In this document: positions 1-11,300 of the stretch, piece after piece
Layout: each line of letters opens with the position of its first letter
How positions within the stretch are numbered: the stretch's first letter is position 1
Source of the DNA: Kwoniella bestiolae CBS 10118
Taxonomy: Eukaryota > Basidiomycota > Tremellomycetes > Tremellales > Cryptococcaceae
Direction of reading: 5' to 3'
Length of the DNA: 64,000 nucleotides
Assembly: GCF_000512585.2 (NCBI RefSeq)
Contig: NC_089244.1
Location: forward strand, 620,001-684,000
Notes under the pieces: model-generated
The model's database searches: none
Told to the model about the DNA's origin: nothing
Seen by the model: only the letters and a program-made list of their open reading frames with translations
Program-made: the position numbers and the translations under genes

Positions 1-2072
1 ATCCCTAACCTGATCGACCAACAAGCTCCCAAACAACCTTTCCGCCTCTTCCTTACCCGCACCTATCCTGCTTTTCTGATTCGCAAAGTCGATCTTCTCT
101 TTCTCCGCTTTTATCTTATTCTCCCTCTCTTTCAAACTAGCTTCAGCCTTAGCTTTCCTCTCAGCCAGTCGTTTGGCAGCTTCCTCTTCTTTCGATAGCT
201 GCTTCTCCGTCCCGTTCGCCGAGGAAGAGGCCAGGTTCTTGATGTGATTATTGAATAGCTCTTCACGAAGAGACGATGATCCAACGGCATCGTACCGGGA
301 ATCTTTGTAGATGTGCTTTTTCACTTCCGACCATACAGACGAAGAGGTGATAGGATGATCCGACTCTTTGAGGAGGTCATAGAAATCTTGTTCGGCACGT
401 TGTGCGTCCGCTCTTTTACCTGGTCAATCATCGATTCTAAACATCAGTCCTGACCTCCAAACCATGACCAAGAATACCCCGACACTCACGTTCACCCAGT
501 TCCCTCAAGTGCGCCTTGAAAACCTTTTCCCTATCTCTATCATCCCTACCATACCCATAAAATTTCCTATCCTTCTTCCATTTCTTCCTGAAATCATCCC
601 ATCTAGTCCTGGTGCTAGTCACCTCCTCCCTTAACAAAGCTCTATATTCCCTCTCCGGATCAGCCTTCTTCTTGTCTCCCGCACTAGATGAGCCAGAAGC
701 TTTGGCCAGTCTTCTCGCTCTTCCCACATCCCTACAGTACTCGTCATATACTTCTTGTCTATCTTTCTGCGAGGATAGGAGCACATATCGCGGGTCGTTG
801 ATGAACAATGGTAGGGATTGATCCCACGGCATAAAGGGGTTTATATCTTTTTCCATGAGCAGTGCCTATTCGACCATCACTTGAGTCAGCTTAAATGTTC
901 GTTTGACAATTCGATCAGAGCCTCAAAGCTGTGTCGAAAATCACTTGTACCTACCTTGAACAAAGCTCTTCCTTCCTCAGGGGACACCTGCACTTTCTCA
1001 GGTACAGCAAAAACTTTCTTCGCGGCTTCTTCCTCCTCCTTCCTAATCTCCTCAGCAGTCTTCTGCTTCTCTTCTTCAAGCTGTTGATCCGCTTCTGCAA
1101 ATTCCGCAGCAACAGCCCTCATCCACTCAGCTTCATCCTCTTCATCCTGAGGTCCGAACTCTCCATCACCCTCTTCTGCTTCTTCACCTCCTTCTCCCTC
1201 TCCTTCTCCTTCCTGTCCATCCTCATCTACCCTCTGAATCTTCGAGTCCCTATCATCGTTCTGAGCCTCCTCTTCTCTCTGTTTCCTCTTCCTCTCCACC
1301 TCAGCTTGCTTTGCCCTCTTCTCCTCCTCCACCTCCAAACGAATCCTCTCAATCTCCTTCAACCTCTCCACCCTCTCCTTCTCAGCCTTCTCCCTCTCCT
1401 CCCTCTTTTTCTCTTCCCTAGCTGCTTTCTCCTCAGCTTCCAGAGCTTCTACCTGCTCCTTGATCTCCTCGGGAACGGTCCACTCAGATCGCTTAGATTC
1501 CTTCTCAAAGTAAAAAACATTTCCCTCGGTAGTAGTAACCCTTGTCCAGGTGGTTCCGGGGATAGGCACCTTTTCTTTGGGTTTCTCCTTTTTCTTCTTC
1601 TTCTCTTTCTCTGCTGGCGGTGCTACGGGTGAAGCTGTACCGGGTGGTGGGAAGGGGGGAAAGAGGGTTGGTCGAATGTAGGTGGACTCGCGAGTTTGGG
1701 TGTTGTAGAAATAGGGTGTGACTCCGTCAGGTGCTAGAATTTCGAGTATCAGCTGGCTCTTCCTGTTTGAGCAAGGGATGGATGACCGAACCTACCTCGA
1801 TGTTCAGACCATCCGGCTGGAAGAGGAGGTGGGAAGTTAGGCATCATAGGTGGCATACCCATTGGTGGGCCTGGTGGGAATCCGAATGGAGGCCGGAATG
1901 ATTGTCCCGGAGGAACTCTGTCGTGATTAGGATGTTATGTCAGCCTTCACTCCCATATCTCGAAAGCTCGAAGAGGATAGACTCACCCAGGTGGAGGTCC
2001 AGGAGGTCTGGCCGCATTGTTTGATGCTGCAGGAGGTGGTCCAGGAGGAGGGCCGGGAGGAACGCCTGACAT
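1..2072 (-). CDS. WW/FF-domain nuclear protein, TCERG1/Urn1-like (3' end cut off by window)
   Basis: Proteins of this family link RNA polymerase II transcription to splicing: WW domains bind proline-rich splicing factors and FF domains bind phosphorylated partners. The start codon at 2072 opens a proline/glycine-rich N-terminus, followed by a split first WW domain (LPAGWSEHR then APDGVTPYFYNTQTRES, about 1700-1830) and a second WW domain (TTWTRVTTTEGNVFYFEKES, about 1480-1560). A long Glu/Lys/Arg coiled coil follows, then FF-type segments (ALFKVGTSDFRHSFEALIEL near 900-960; NPFMPWDQSLPLFINDPRYV near 790-850). Introns lie near 1920-1985, 1735-1800, 870-950 and 425-490. Coding continues past base 1, so the C-terminus is not visible. 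Prp40 also has WW plus FF domains, but the spacing and the MPWDQSLP..DPRY segment fit TCERG1/Urn1 better. Confidence 0.85.
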
Positions 2073-2454
2073 GTTGGGTTTGCGAGGGTTCTTTTGGTTG
2101 CAAGTGGTTTGAATATGCAAGAATTGATGCAATCACTTTGTGTCAATCATGTCCAGACAGAAGGAGCTGGATTGTAGAAACGAGGAGGGCGACGACGGAA
2201 TCAAATCACTATTACCCATACTGTAATTGAGGAGAGTGGCAGTTCAAGTCTTTGGATTAAGTACAGACAATTGTGACCATCGGTACAGAATGCATGAATG
2301 GCTTTCTCTCACTTCATAAAAATTATTTGTCACAGCTGAAAATACTGGGCGCGGGTCTTTATAGATCACGACATTGATCAGTGGAAATCACTGACAGCGA
2401 AAGGACGATCAGATATACCATGCACCAATGTCTAACCTCACACAGTGATATGGG
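2073..2454. other. Intergenic, upstream of the WW/FF gene
   Basis: This 382-nt stretch separates the start of the WW/FF gene from the 3' end of the first accessory ORF. I see no convincing coding segment; it should hold the promoter of the WW/FF gene. No distinct motif stands out. Confidence 0.4.
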
Positions 2455-2811
2455 TCAAAACAGGTCCTTTCGGTTCGAGTCCGGATCAGGTTTAGGATCG
2501 GCCATGCTTCTGGCACTATATCTGAAGTTATTCGATAGCCCCGCACTGATACCGGAAGTCCCATCGTCACCCCTACCCGACATGCTCATAGCACTTGACC
2601 TACAGTGGGTTCGGTGGCGTCCAGGTGTGGTGCCGCTTGACGTGGCAGTCGATCCCTTTGGCGGAGGGTTATTCGGAGCCGGTTTAGCAGGGACTTGGTG
2701 TCCCAATGTAAAATCATTATCAACCCAGGGAATACCCGTCGAGTCCGAGCATGTATATAAGATACTGCAGCATGTTGATGGTGAGGGAGTCATTTGGGAA
2801 TATGCGTTCAT
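2455..2811 (-). CDS. Small orphan protein (about 118 aa), first of the accessory block
   Basis: I do not recognise this product. The ATG at 2811 opens an uninterrupted frame with a Ser/Pro/Thr/Gly-rich composition, several cysteines near the start (STCCSILYTCSD) and no signal peptide or membrane segment. Support for a gene is its place in a row of same-strand orphan ORFs and a TATA-type box at 2948-2955, 137 bp before the ATG. A plus-strand frame of similar length overlaps it (2381-2827) but has no comparable promoter. It could also be one exon of a larger gene or a decayed copy. Confidence 0.35.
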   Translation of the reverse strand: MNAYSQMTPSPSTCCSILYTCSDSTGIPWVDNDFTLGHQVPAKPAPNNPPPKGSTATSSGTTPGRHRTHCRSSAMSMSGRGDDGTSGISAGLSNNFRYSARSMADPKPDPDSNRKDLF

Positions 2812-3435
2812 CTCAACTCTGAAGTGATGTTTGTGTTTTAAGAAATGAAGTGAACCAAATCAGGTAGTTATGCTAGTCAACTATTCAAAGCAGATGACTT
2901 GGCGATAGAATCAAAGAATGGTTTGGTGTTTCCAAAATGCAGCAGCTTATTTATACCTTTTCAAGCTGGGTCTCATATGTGCTATGGAACGTCAAAGAAA
3001 GGGCTAAACATCTTTGCCACTTGGCCGAGAATCTTCTTTTCGAAGACTCCCGAACGATCTGGCAGTCGAGACTTTGTACAAATATGTCTGGACTACATTA
3101 TGATGGATAAAACATGGGATGTGTCTTCGAATCACGCAATCTGCAGGATTGTCAAATTAGAAGTCATCCTGGTTCATCTCTGCTTGAACAGCGCTCCACC
3201 ACGTATGTAGTATTGTATGCCGAAGAAAGTCTTAGACGGTTTGTACAATATGGTAGAAAGGCAGCGGCCTTGACACTACGGATCTACAGACTGCAGTCAT
3301 ACACTCAATAACCCATTCAACCCATTTTGAAAAAGTGGATAGAATTCGCATTCAATTGTGGCTCCAGGCTGCACTCCGCAAGGCATTCATCTTGGTACTG
3401 TACCGTATGACACCGTACGTAATGGCACCTGGCCC
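2812..3435. other. Intergenic, accessory block
   Basis: About 620 nt between two minus-strand orphan genes. It contains the TATA-type box for the gene ending at 2455. I see no other feature. Confidence 0.4.
2948..2955 (-). promoter_or_regulatory. TATA box for the orphan gene starting at 2811
   Basis: On the minus strand the sequence reads TATAAATA, 137 bp upstream of the ATG. The spacing is similar to that of the other orphan genes in this block. Confidence 0.45.
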
Positions 3436-4017
3436 CTAGGTAGACGGCCTTGTCCCATCATCCGCACGACCTTCTTCGCCCCCATTTTTGGCAACACCAA
3501 GAGTCTCGCCCTCTTTCGTACTGAGATAATTGTTCAAAGCCTCGGTGAATTCCTTACCCCATTTTCCCGATTTTCTACATCCCGAACACTGACCACAACC
3601 GTGCCATATGTCGTCCTTCCCAATGCTTACAAATGAGTAATTGACGCTTGCATGTCCTTGATAGAGCTTGACAGTCTTCTCTTTTATCTTGCCATCTTGG
3701 TGAGTATGCTCGTAAGTGAAGGTATCATCCTTGGGACGAGGTTCAGCATATTCACCTCGTTCCTTACGGTATATCGCGTATTGAAGATCATCGCCATGCA
3801 ATAGTTGATCAAGAAACAAGGGACCGCAAGTGCGCTCTAATACACCCTCCCCGATAGAATAACTGAATCGCCCGTAGTCATCCTCATAATATGTGACCAT
3901 GGTGGTAATACCGTCCTTCTCATACGAAAAGGTTTCGCCAATGGGCAAGCGATGACCAAAACGCTCAGGAATCCAACAGCTCTCGAAGCTGGAAGGGTCG
4001 CGACCGTGATTTTGCAT
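3436..4017 (-). CDS. Orphan protein A (193 aa), tandem family with 'YAIY / DTFTY / EFT' domain
   Basis: Function unknown; no family recognised. The intronless frame opens with ATG at 4017 and ends at 3436. Its C-terminal two-thirds align by eye with the protein at 5861-6565: DDLQYAIY matches TEIEYAIY, DDTFTYEHTHQDG matches KDTFTYYMIGKNG, and GKWGKEFTEALNNYL matches GKFGEEFTDAFNKYM. Both copies have a Cys before this block (RTCGPLF / SSCAPMS). There is no signal peptide or membrane segment, so a cytosolic or nuclear protein is likely. A C-G-Q-C-S-G-C cluster (about residues 145-151), absent from the paralogue, could bind metal. An AT-rich TATA-like element at 4128-4139 lies 111 bp upstream of the ATG. 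Confidence 0.7.
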   Translation of the reverse strand: MQNHGRDPSSFESCWIPERFGHRLPIGETFSYEKDGITTMVTYYEDDYGRFSYSIGEGVLERTCGPLFLDQLLHGDDLQYAIYRKERGEYAEPRPKDDTFTYEHTHQDGKIKEKTVKLYQGHASVNYSFVSIGKDDIWHGCGQCSGCRKSGKWGKEFTEALNNYLSTKEGETLGVAKNGGEEGRADDGTRPST

Positions 4018-4127
4018 GTCGCTTAGAGCTGTAATTGTATTTGTAGGTCAGTAAAATGTAATAATGAGCTTGTTAATCACTACTACAAGGATTACAAGAA
4101 ACGGTTGACCCCGTTGTTCACTTTACC

Positions 4128-4139
4128 TATATAAATATA
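4128..4139 (-). promoter_or_regulatory. TATA-like element for orphan gene A
   Basis: A run of alternating T/A (TATTTATATAG on the minus strand) lies about 111 bp before the ATG at 4017, the same spacing as in the neighbouring orphan genes. Confidence 0.45.
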
Positions 4140-4569
4140 CATCCCAATTGCTGCACTGCAAGACTCTCGACTAGAACAAGCAGAAGGCCTGGTTGAGATG
4201 TTGTGTTGACTTATGCTTCTAAAATTGCCTTCTTGTGCTGACACCGGTTGAACGTCTCGAATGAGCTGCAGTGAACCTTTCATTAGGACTCCACAGCAAG
4301 CGAAGTGTGGCGTCGCATACCCGCTGACGATGCAAGCATGAGAAGCGATATCTGTTTGACTATGATACGAGATCGTGACAGATGATGCCATCTATTGCAC
4401 AGCATACCGTCATTCACTTCCTTTCTGCAGACCCTTTCTGATGGGAGGGATCTGTACGGTAGCATGCATAAGGTAGAAACCGTCACAACTCGCACCATAG
4501 CTCTGGGTGCAAGAAGAGTTCCTTCGAAGCGACACCGTAGAAGCACATGACGAGTCTCCATCCCGCTTA

Positions 4570-5260
4570 TTAACCCGATCCAAGCCATTTTCTCCATCCG
4601 CTAGAAGAGTTAGGTCTCTGGTCAGGGATCCTGGAATCACCGGTGGAAAGGCTGTTGGTGTGTGTACTCAACTGACCATCGTGGACGTCGTTGTGTCCAG
4701 AGATCCGCGTGTCGGCTCCTGTACCCTGGGAATTTCGCCTTTCGACATGATCATTGGTATCTTGGTAGAGGCTCCCAGTGGCGTCACCAGCACCAGAGTT
4801 CCGCGCATTCTCGGAAGCACGCTCACTGACTTCCGTGGTGTTTCCTTCATCAGGATTGCAATCTTTGTAGCCCTTATCAAGGTTCTTCCCCATGTTGCCT
4901 GACAAGATATCTTCTGATGTCCGCCGGTATGTGGTCACCTTCAAAGACGGGCCATTATCTATGACCGTATATGTTCCTTCATTGTCAGGCGTAACTATGA
5001 CTGTCCTATGTTCGATTATTCCCTGTTCGTCTATCGAGTCATATCCGAATTTTACTGACTTCACAGATGACGAGTTGGCGTCAGAGCTCATTATTGTTTG
5101 ATACGTGGAGCGGTCGGCCTTGTTACTATGATCAAGCTCCCAGAGAACTATGTGATCTTTGATTGTCTGCTTGACGCCACTGAGATTGTTGAGTAAGTCC
5201 GTCCAGTTGTTGAAGGCCCAATTATTCAATCGTGTTACTGGGTGAAAGTTGAGGACCACA
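4570..5260 (-). CDS. Orphan protein C, divergent member of the tandem family (5' end unresolved)
   Basis: Unknown function. The open frame ends at 4570 and is open up to about 5330, but its first ATG is only at 5091 and the segment upstream of that is protein-like. I therefore suspect an intron with its acceptor near 5240 and an unseen first exon. The middle of the protein can be aligned with proteins A and B (FGYDSIDEQG against FTYEHTHQDG and FTYYMIGKNG; SEDILSGNMGKNLDKGYK against LKDIKSGKFGEEFTDAFNKY). The C-terminal 100 residues are hydrophilic low-complexity sequence rich in N, S, G, T and D. The start given here is the proposed exon edge, not a start codon. Confidence 0.5.
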
Positions 5261-5652
5261 AGAACAAAATCAGAAATTAGAAGCAGCCGATTTATTGCTG
5301 ACACCTCCTCTAGAAACCTCTTGGGCAGTTCCTATTGCCACCGCCCCCAACAGCTAGGTCCTCCTTAGATCAAGACGTTGTTATTAAAGACAAAGGATGG
5401 CCGTGTCTTGCGGGTAAAAAATCTGTGTCGACTCAGCCTGTTTGCACCAGATCGCCACGAATCGTAGATGGAAGACAGAACATCCGTTGTACAGCAGTCA
5501 TCCCGGTATGGAATGTTACAGTCAACATGTCTGTAGCTGACGTATACTGCAGTCTCACCAGAACACAGGCGAAAAGGTAAATCAAGATATCCCATCCGCT
5601 GGATCCAGATTTTCATCGAGGGAACTTGACAGATACAAAGTTATGTAATAGT

Positions 5653-5713
5653 CATCAAGGTGGGAAAAAAAACATCCTTCCCTTGGAGCCGAAGGGAAAA
5701 AACCCCCTTGATG
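5653..5713. repeat. Nested imperfect hairpin (inverted repeat)
   Basis: The outer arms catcaaggtggg (5653-5664) and cccccttgatg (5703-5713) are inverted copies. Inside them ttccctt and aagggaa form a second stem. The element lies between orphan genes B and C, downstream of B. It could be a structured 3' UTR element or a worn small transposon relic. Confidence 0.5.
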
Positions 5714-5860
5714 TAGGGATGTAGTTGAATAATACTCAGTCGAAGGCAATCTTGGTAAATCATACAATAATGTTCCCTTCTTTCCCACCTCCTAATCTTC
5801 TCTACTCAACAACATACGACACACATCTGTCGATCTCTTTGGATCGATAATCTCGGAGCA

Positions 5861-6565
5861 CTAAGCCACAGAGATGGCCGTACCTGTACTTGGAGGTAGC
5901 ACACATGATCCCTCCTCCTGTTCCGTCTTTCTATTTGTGAGCCAGCTCTCGAAGTTCTCTCTAAGAGCTGATTTCGTATCCTCTCCAACAGAGCCAGAGC
6001 CATCTCTACTGTCTCTGGTGGCTTTCTCCTCCATGTACTTGTTGAATGCGTCTGTAAATTCTTCACCAAATTTACCAGATTTGATATCTTTCAAAGATTG
6101 ATTACCGGTTGACCAGCCGTCATGTTTGGAATGGTCAGAGATCCCATAGGTTACGGTACCGTCATCGGCAGTACTGGGGGTGAGATCATCATAATGCTTT
6201 TGAGTAGTCCCGTTTTTCCCAATCATATAATAAGTGAAGGTATCTTTCATGGGGGGACGTTTGGGCGTGTTGCCCTTGTTGCGCTCGATGTCTGCATAAA
6301 TCGCATATTCTATTTCAGTTCCTCGGTACAGTCTGCCGATTGACATCGGCGCACAGCTGCTTCCAGAGTTTCCGTTCTTGGCCGTGTAGGCGTACATTCC
6401 ACCATCTTTGTCTGAAACCTTCTGGTATTGGGCGACAGTGGTGGTACCGTTCGCGTGTTTGTGCTTGATCTCACCAGAGGGGGAACCGTCACCGGTTTGT
6501 GAGCCGTCGGCAGTGGTGCTAGGGTATTGGTCTGAAGTGCGAAAGTACGAGCTGGTAAGTGGCAT
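5861..6565 (-). CDS. Orphan protein B (234 aa), tandem family with 'YAIY / DTFTY / EFT' domain
   Basis: Function unknown. A single uninterrupted frame from ATG 6565 to the stop at 5861. It is the clearest paralogue of protein A: the shared block covers about residues 40-165 and includes GTTTVAQY, EIEYAIY, KDTFTYYMIGKNG and GKFGEEFTDAFNKYM. After the block come a charged segment and a short tail with a conserved-looking Trp (LRENFESWLTNRK). No signal peptide or membrane helix is visible. A canonical TATA box at 6673-6680 is 108 bp upstream. Similar orientation and spacing with A and C suggest local duplication followed by divergence. Confidence 0.75.
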   Translation of the reverse strand: MPLTSSYFRTSDQYPSTTADGSQTGDGSPSGEIKHKHANGTTTVAQYQKVSDKDGGMYAYTAKNGNSGSSCAPMSIGRLYRGTEIEYAIYADIERNKGNTPKRPPMKDTFTYYMIGKNGTTQKHYDDLTPSTADDGTVTYGISDHSKHDGWSTGNQSLKDIKSGKFGEEFTDAFNKYMEEKATRDSRDGSGSVGEDTKSALRENFESWLTNRKTEQEEGSCVLPPSTGTAISVA

Positions 6566-7366
6566 TGTGAGTTTCTGAGTGCGAATGTAAGTGGGTTGTG
6601 TTTAGTGAATTGGGTTGTATTTGTGGTTAAGAAAGTGGCAAAGAAAGTGTCGTTCCGATTATTGGTGATGTCCTTTTATAGACTGAGAGGCGAGCAAACT
6701 GTATGACATGCGATCTTACAGTGCGATTGTATTTCGAGTCGAATACTATATCAAATGACGTCGTCCGAGACACACCTTTGATCAGTGCTCCACAGCTATT
6801 TTCGAACAACAAGGGATCACAGTGCATTGTTTGAATCGTGAGGTCTCACGGATCACATCGGGCAACGGGGATCAATCGATTGGGCCCGAAGATGTTAGAG
6901 TGAACGAGTCGAGCTTGAACTTCAAAGTGCGGAAAGTGGCGAAAGAGATGAAAAGAAGGCTATTGCTATTGTACCATAGACTCACTGCGAATCATATCCA
7001 TTCCAATGCTGTGTGCATCGAGATTCCAATCCACGCGGTCGACAGAATCGGTATGCAAGCTCCGCATCGTATGGTCGAAGCGATATGCAAGATCTGCGTT
7101 CATGTCCACATCCAGTCTCTGATGCTTTCTTGTAACAAACAAATATAGTCATCTGCAATTGTCAAGGCTCATACATGTAAATTTTACCTACTCTCGAAAC
7201 AGAAGTGGAAAAGCACTTCATCTCGGAGAGAAGTAATGACGATACTATGTCATAGCCACTCTCATAAATAGATAACCATAAGTGAATGACGTACTGAACA
7301 TATGAAGTAAGAAGTCATCTCAAAGACCTAAGCCCAATGGTCAAAGTCGGGAAGGTAGAATGATAT
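6566..7366. other. Intergenic, accessory block
   Basis: About 800 nt. It contains the promoter of orphan gene B. I see only short frames without start context in the rest, and no repeat. Confidence 0.4.
6673..6680 (-). promoter_or_regulatory. TATA box for orphan gene B
   Basis: TATAAAAG on the minus strand, 108 bp before the ATG at 6565. Confidence 0.6.
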
Positions 7367-7780
7367 TCAGATCCGCGTTATTGCACTATCCTCGTTATTC
7401 CTTGTGGGCATGCTCGGAGCCGACGGGAATGGGGATACGGCATCGACAGTACCCTCATTGGCGGCTGAGCTTGCTTTAGTCATCGGGTTCATGATGCGTC
7501 GACAAACCGTAGGTCCAAAACCGTCTTCTAGAGATCCTAGCCCTGCAGGCGGCAACAGATAGCTAGCGGTCTTGGTTATGAGTCTATCGGCGCTGGTTTC
7601 TGTTCTGGAATAATGCCACAGGTTATTGTCGCCCTTGTAAGGGGGGGCCTTTCGCCAACATGCATCGATGGTGGGACCGTGAGGTATTTCATGGCGTATC
7701 TTACCAAAGAAATAATCATTGGTCTTTGTGAAAATATCTTCGGAAGGAGCAGAGATGCAACTTGTGGTAGGATCTCCCAT
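7367..7780 (-). CDS. Orphan protein D (137 aa)
   Basis: Function unknown. The frame runs from ATG 7780 to 7367 and has a TATAAAAG box 101 bp upstream, matching the layout of its neighbours. The protein has a tryptophan/charged core (DNNLWHYSRTETSADRL) that loosely resembles VLWELDHSNKADRSTYQT in protein C, then a Pro/Ser/Ala tail. The family link is weak and visual only. No localisation signal is evident. Confidence 0.5.
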   Translation of the reverse strand: MGDPTTSCISAPSEDIFTKTNDYFFGKIRHEIPHGPTIDACWRKAPPYKGDNNLWHYSRTETSADRLITKTASYLLPPAGLGSLEDGFGPTVCRRIMNPMTKASSAANEGTVDAVSPFPSAPSMPTRNNEDSAITRI

Positions 7781-7880
7781 GTTGGGCGACTTAAAGAGAA
7801 TCAGTCCGGTAAGTGAATGTGATAGTTACTAGTGATTGGAATGCTCAAGTCAAGTAATGCCATCTTTAGGATATAGCTGG

Positions 7881-7888
7881 CTTTTATA
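7881..7888 (-). promoter_or_regulatory. TATA box for orphan gene D
   Basis: TATAAAAG on the minus strand, 101 bp before the ATG at 7780. Confidence 0.6.
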
Positions 7889-8352
7889 CCTTGAACCTAC
7901 TGATTGATCTGCGAATCTCAACAACCCTTCAAACCAAACCCCACCGAATCGTCCTTTGTCGACCGACTCCGTCAACCGACACAATGCTTCTTCGCGAGAG
8001 AACGACCCAGGCCTCGCTCGCGATCAGAGTACACATGTCGTGCGCTCTCATATCTGTTAAGCCGGCAAACCCGACCTTACAGGCAAAGGACGTAGTATTT
8101 ACCTCCGATTCCCCCGGATAAGAAGCAAGGTCTCGAAAAGTCTGGACTCTCCAAGTGCTTCTAAGTCGAGTCGAGACCAATGGCGACATGATAGGGACCA
8201 GTGCATGATGTGCCAGATGACTACTCGAGTCAACGAACGACAATGACAGAACAAATACAGAATGCTACAAAAGTTTCGAAGGATGAAGATGAAGATGGAG
8301 AAAGCCCCCGAGGTTCGACTGGTCTATGACATGCACCAATCCACTGGGCACA
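7889..8352. other. Intergenic between accessory block and the Elg1 gene
   Basis: About 460 nt upstream of orphan gene D and downstream of the Elg1 gene. I see no supported gene or repeat. Confidence 0.4.
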
Positions 8353-11300
8353 CTAACTCCACCTCAAACCCCTCGCCACCCCTTCTGCATACTCATCCAA
8401 ATCGGCCAACCACCTTGTATACCCCCCACCCCCTCTGACGGGCCTACCAGTCTTCCTATTTATCCTTTCTTCACCTCGACTCACTGCTTCTTCCTCGGCT
8501 GATTGGAGGATATCATCCACTTCGACGATGTTCAGGATGGTAGGTAGTGTATAGAGGAACAAAGATGGGTGGGGTAGTAGTGGTGCAGAGAGGGGGATGA
8601 GGGGATCGAGGATTGGGAGGGTACTTCGGATGTATTTCATCCTGTATATTCCACATTATCAGCGATCGAACCTTATCACTAGTCTAACGATGGACAGAAA
8701 CAGGGCGTGGGGAGGACCTACCTGTCTAAGGACAGGTTTCCAATTTCATCCACTCTACCGCCTCCTAGATTTAATAGGGTCTTGGAGAAGGAAGAGCAAT
8801 AATCATAACCCGCTAAGACAGGGTACGACTCGTCGATCTCAGGTTTGACGAGAGCGTGGATGCCCAGCTGATCGTCCGTCGTAGGGTAATGACGATCCAC
8901 CTCGGTCACCTGTATTGACATGCTACGTAAGCTTTCATCCCTTAATGTTTATGCTGATGAAAGCTCACCTCCAATTGCATCCACTCCTTCTGACCGACAT
9001 GCGCATCGACGTAAGAAGTAAATTCAAGTCTCCTGAACAAAGCAGCAAGGTCGTCTTCAGTTTGTTCGATCTGAGTCACATTAGGGGTATTGTGAAAGAC
9101 GGAAGGTGCACTTCGATCCAGCTGTAATTGGCCGACAGCTTTCCTCAGATCGAAGTATTGTATTCTCTCGTTCCCGTTCGGCGGCAATGGTATGTCCAAT
9201 GCATCTCCCCTCTGATGAATCGATTCTTCGTAAATCCGTAGTACATCCGGTATAGGTCTCTTGTGCATTCTGCTTTCTTGGTCGGCAATGGTCTGCAGGT
9301 ATGATAAAGCGATGTAAGAAGGTGGCGGTCGGAATTGAAGGATAGCCTGGAGTGGCAATTGAGCTTTCGGTATCAGATTGTGATCTATCGAAGTTGGAAT
9401 CCAGTCAGCACATCATTACTGACGATCACCGTGGGGTACAGATCAAGTCTGGCAGCTCATCAATTAAAACCGTTTGGAAGAGTCAATGAGCAGTTAGACA
9501 TACCGTTACATGTCAAAACAACAGGTCTCCTCGACTCCGAGATGATCGACACCACAGCAGGCCAGAACGTACTCTCCTCGTCGAACAGTATGTCCGCCTC
9601 ATCAATCAATATCAAACTCTGTCTAATCTTTCCGTCATTCCCGTTCCCATCCCCATTCCCATTAACACTACCCAGAACCTGAATCTCATCAATCCCATCT
9701 TGATCCTGGTTATCTTCGTCCAAGTCAATATCGATGGGTTCATGCGCCGACCCCTGACCTCCCAATTCCACCTTTGCTTTCCCGAAGAAAGACTTTAACC
9801 CTCCTTTCTCCTTTTTCGGCGGGGTCTTCTTGTCTTGAGCGACCATATGATTCTTCCCTACATCTCCTACCCAGCTCATCAAATTCGCTGCGGTCCGTTT
9901 CCCCATTCCTGGAAATACTTCGAATACATCCCATCCCAGTTCGTGAGCTGCAGCATACACTGCTGCGGATTTACCTGATCCGTGAGGTCCAGTAAGTAAG
10001 ATTGTATTGGTCAATCTGTCGTTAAGGTTTGGGTAGGTATCTGGTCGATCATGCGGATCAGGCGAGATGGAAGGATCGTCCAATTCCTCTAACTCGATTT
10101 CTTCCTCTTCCTCTTCCTCCTGTTCTTGGGGAGTACCAAACAGAGCTAAATCATCTACTATCCACCCATCAACCAGATTGGATTTAAGTGCCCTCTTGAC
10201 TTTTCTGACTACCTTTCGATGACTTGAACCAATAGACAGAGCACTGAGCCAATCTTTAAGATAACCGGCTTCGATCTCATTCGATAACACCTCCGAGGCA
10301 CGCAGGGGGCGATATCGATCAGACCATGAATCTCGGTTCGATGTCGTCGATGAAGTAGATTTGGAAGGTATGGAAGTGAACGCTGGATGTTGTAACATGA
10401 AAGTTGGGATTGAGAATATCTCTGAGTTCTGACTCATACCAAGGTCAGGTGCCGAAGTTGAATTGGCGAGGACGGAATACCAAAACCCATCGTCCAGCGC
10501 CTCCTTCACCATTGGTCTCGTTCTTCTACTGGGTCCAGCTTCGCTATTGTATTTCAACACGATGTTCCCGGGATGAGGTGGTGTAAAGTGGTTTGGCCAC
10601 TCCCCCCGGGGCAAGGGAGCGACCAACTCTTCTCCGTCCTTGATCCCATTTCCCCAACCATTCTTCAAGACACCTTCACTAGCCAGCGACACATTCTTGA
10701 AAAACCCATGTACACCTTTTTTCTTCTCCTTCTCCTTCTCCTTCCTAGCAGTTGGGCCAGTATCCTCACCCGATAAAGCAGTATTAACAGAATTGATCGA
10801 ACTTGCTCTTGACCTATTCCCACTTCCACTCCCATTCGTATCGGTTCCAATGGGAGTATTGGCGGTCAGCCGAGAGAAGAAAGAATGCTGTGGTTTCTTA
10901 TCAGCTGCAAAGGCTATTTTCTTAGGTCCTACTTTGATAGGCGAAGTTGATGAGATGGGTATGGGTCTATCAGGCGATGAATTTTGATCTATCTCTATGG
11001 CATCGTGGCTTCCTGTTCCCTTGATCGAACGGGTCTGCCCTGTAACTTCATAGTCTGTTGAAGGTCTGCGACTAGATGATGCTGGTCCTGTAAATACAGA
11101 GGAGGGCGGAGCAGAGGGATAGTCGATTGAGGAGCTGTTGACCGGGGCTGCTGCTTGGGATTTACGTGGTCTGCCCTTCTTCTTGGGGGGTGATTGTTCT
11201 TGTGAAGTAGACGGGTGTGGGAGAAGAGAGAGGTCGATAAGGTCTTCGTCATTGCCTGTACATATCGATGCAGTTCCGATAGTCAGCTATCTACCGGCTC

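Noticed and set aside
931..1632. Long plus-strand Leu/Ser/Phe-rich frame
   Set aside because: It is the antisense of the Glu/Lys/Arg-rich coiled coil of the WW/FF gene; composition explains its length.
2470..2482. ggttcgagtcc, looks like a tRNA internal B box
   Set aside because: No matching A box, no cloverleaf can be drawn around it, and it lies within an open reading frame.
4283..4597. Minus-strand frames below orphan protein C
   Set aside because: They overlap the end of C in another frame and show no relation to the family.
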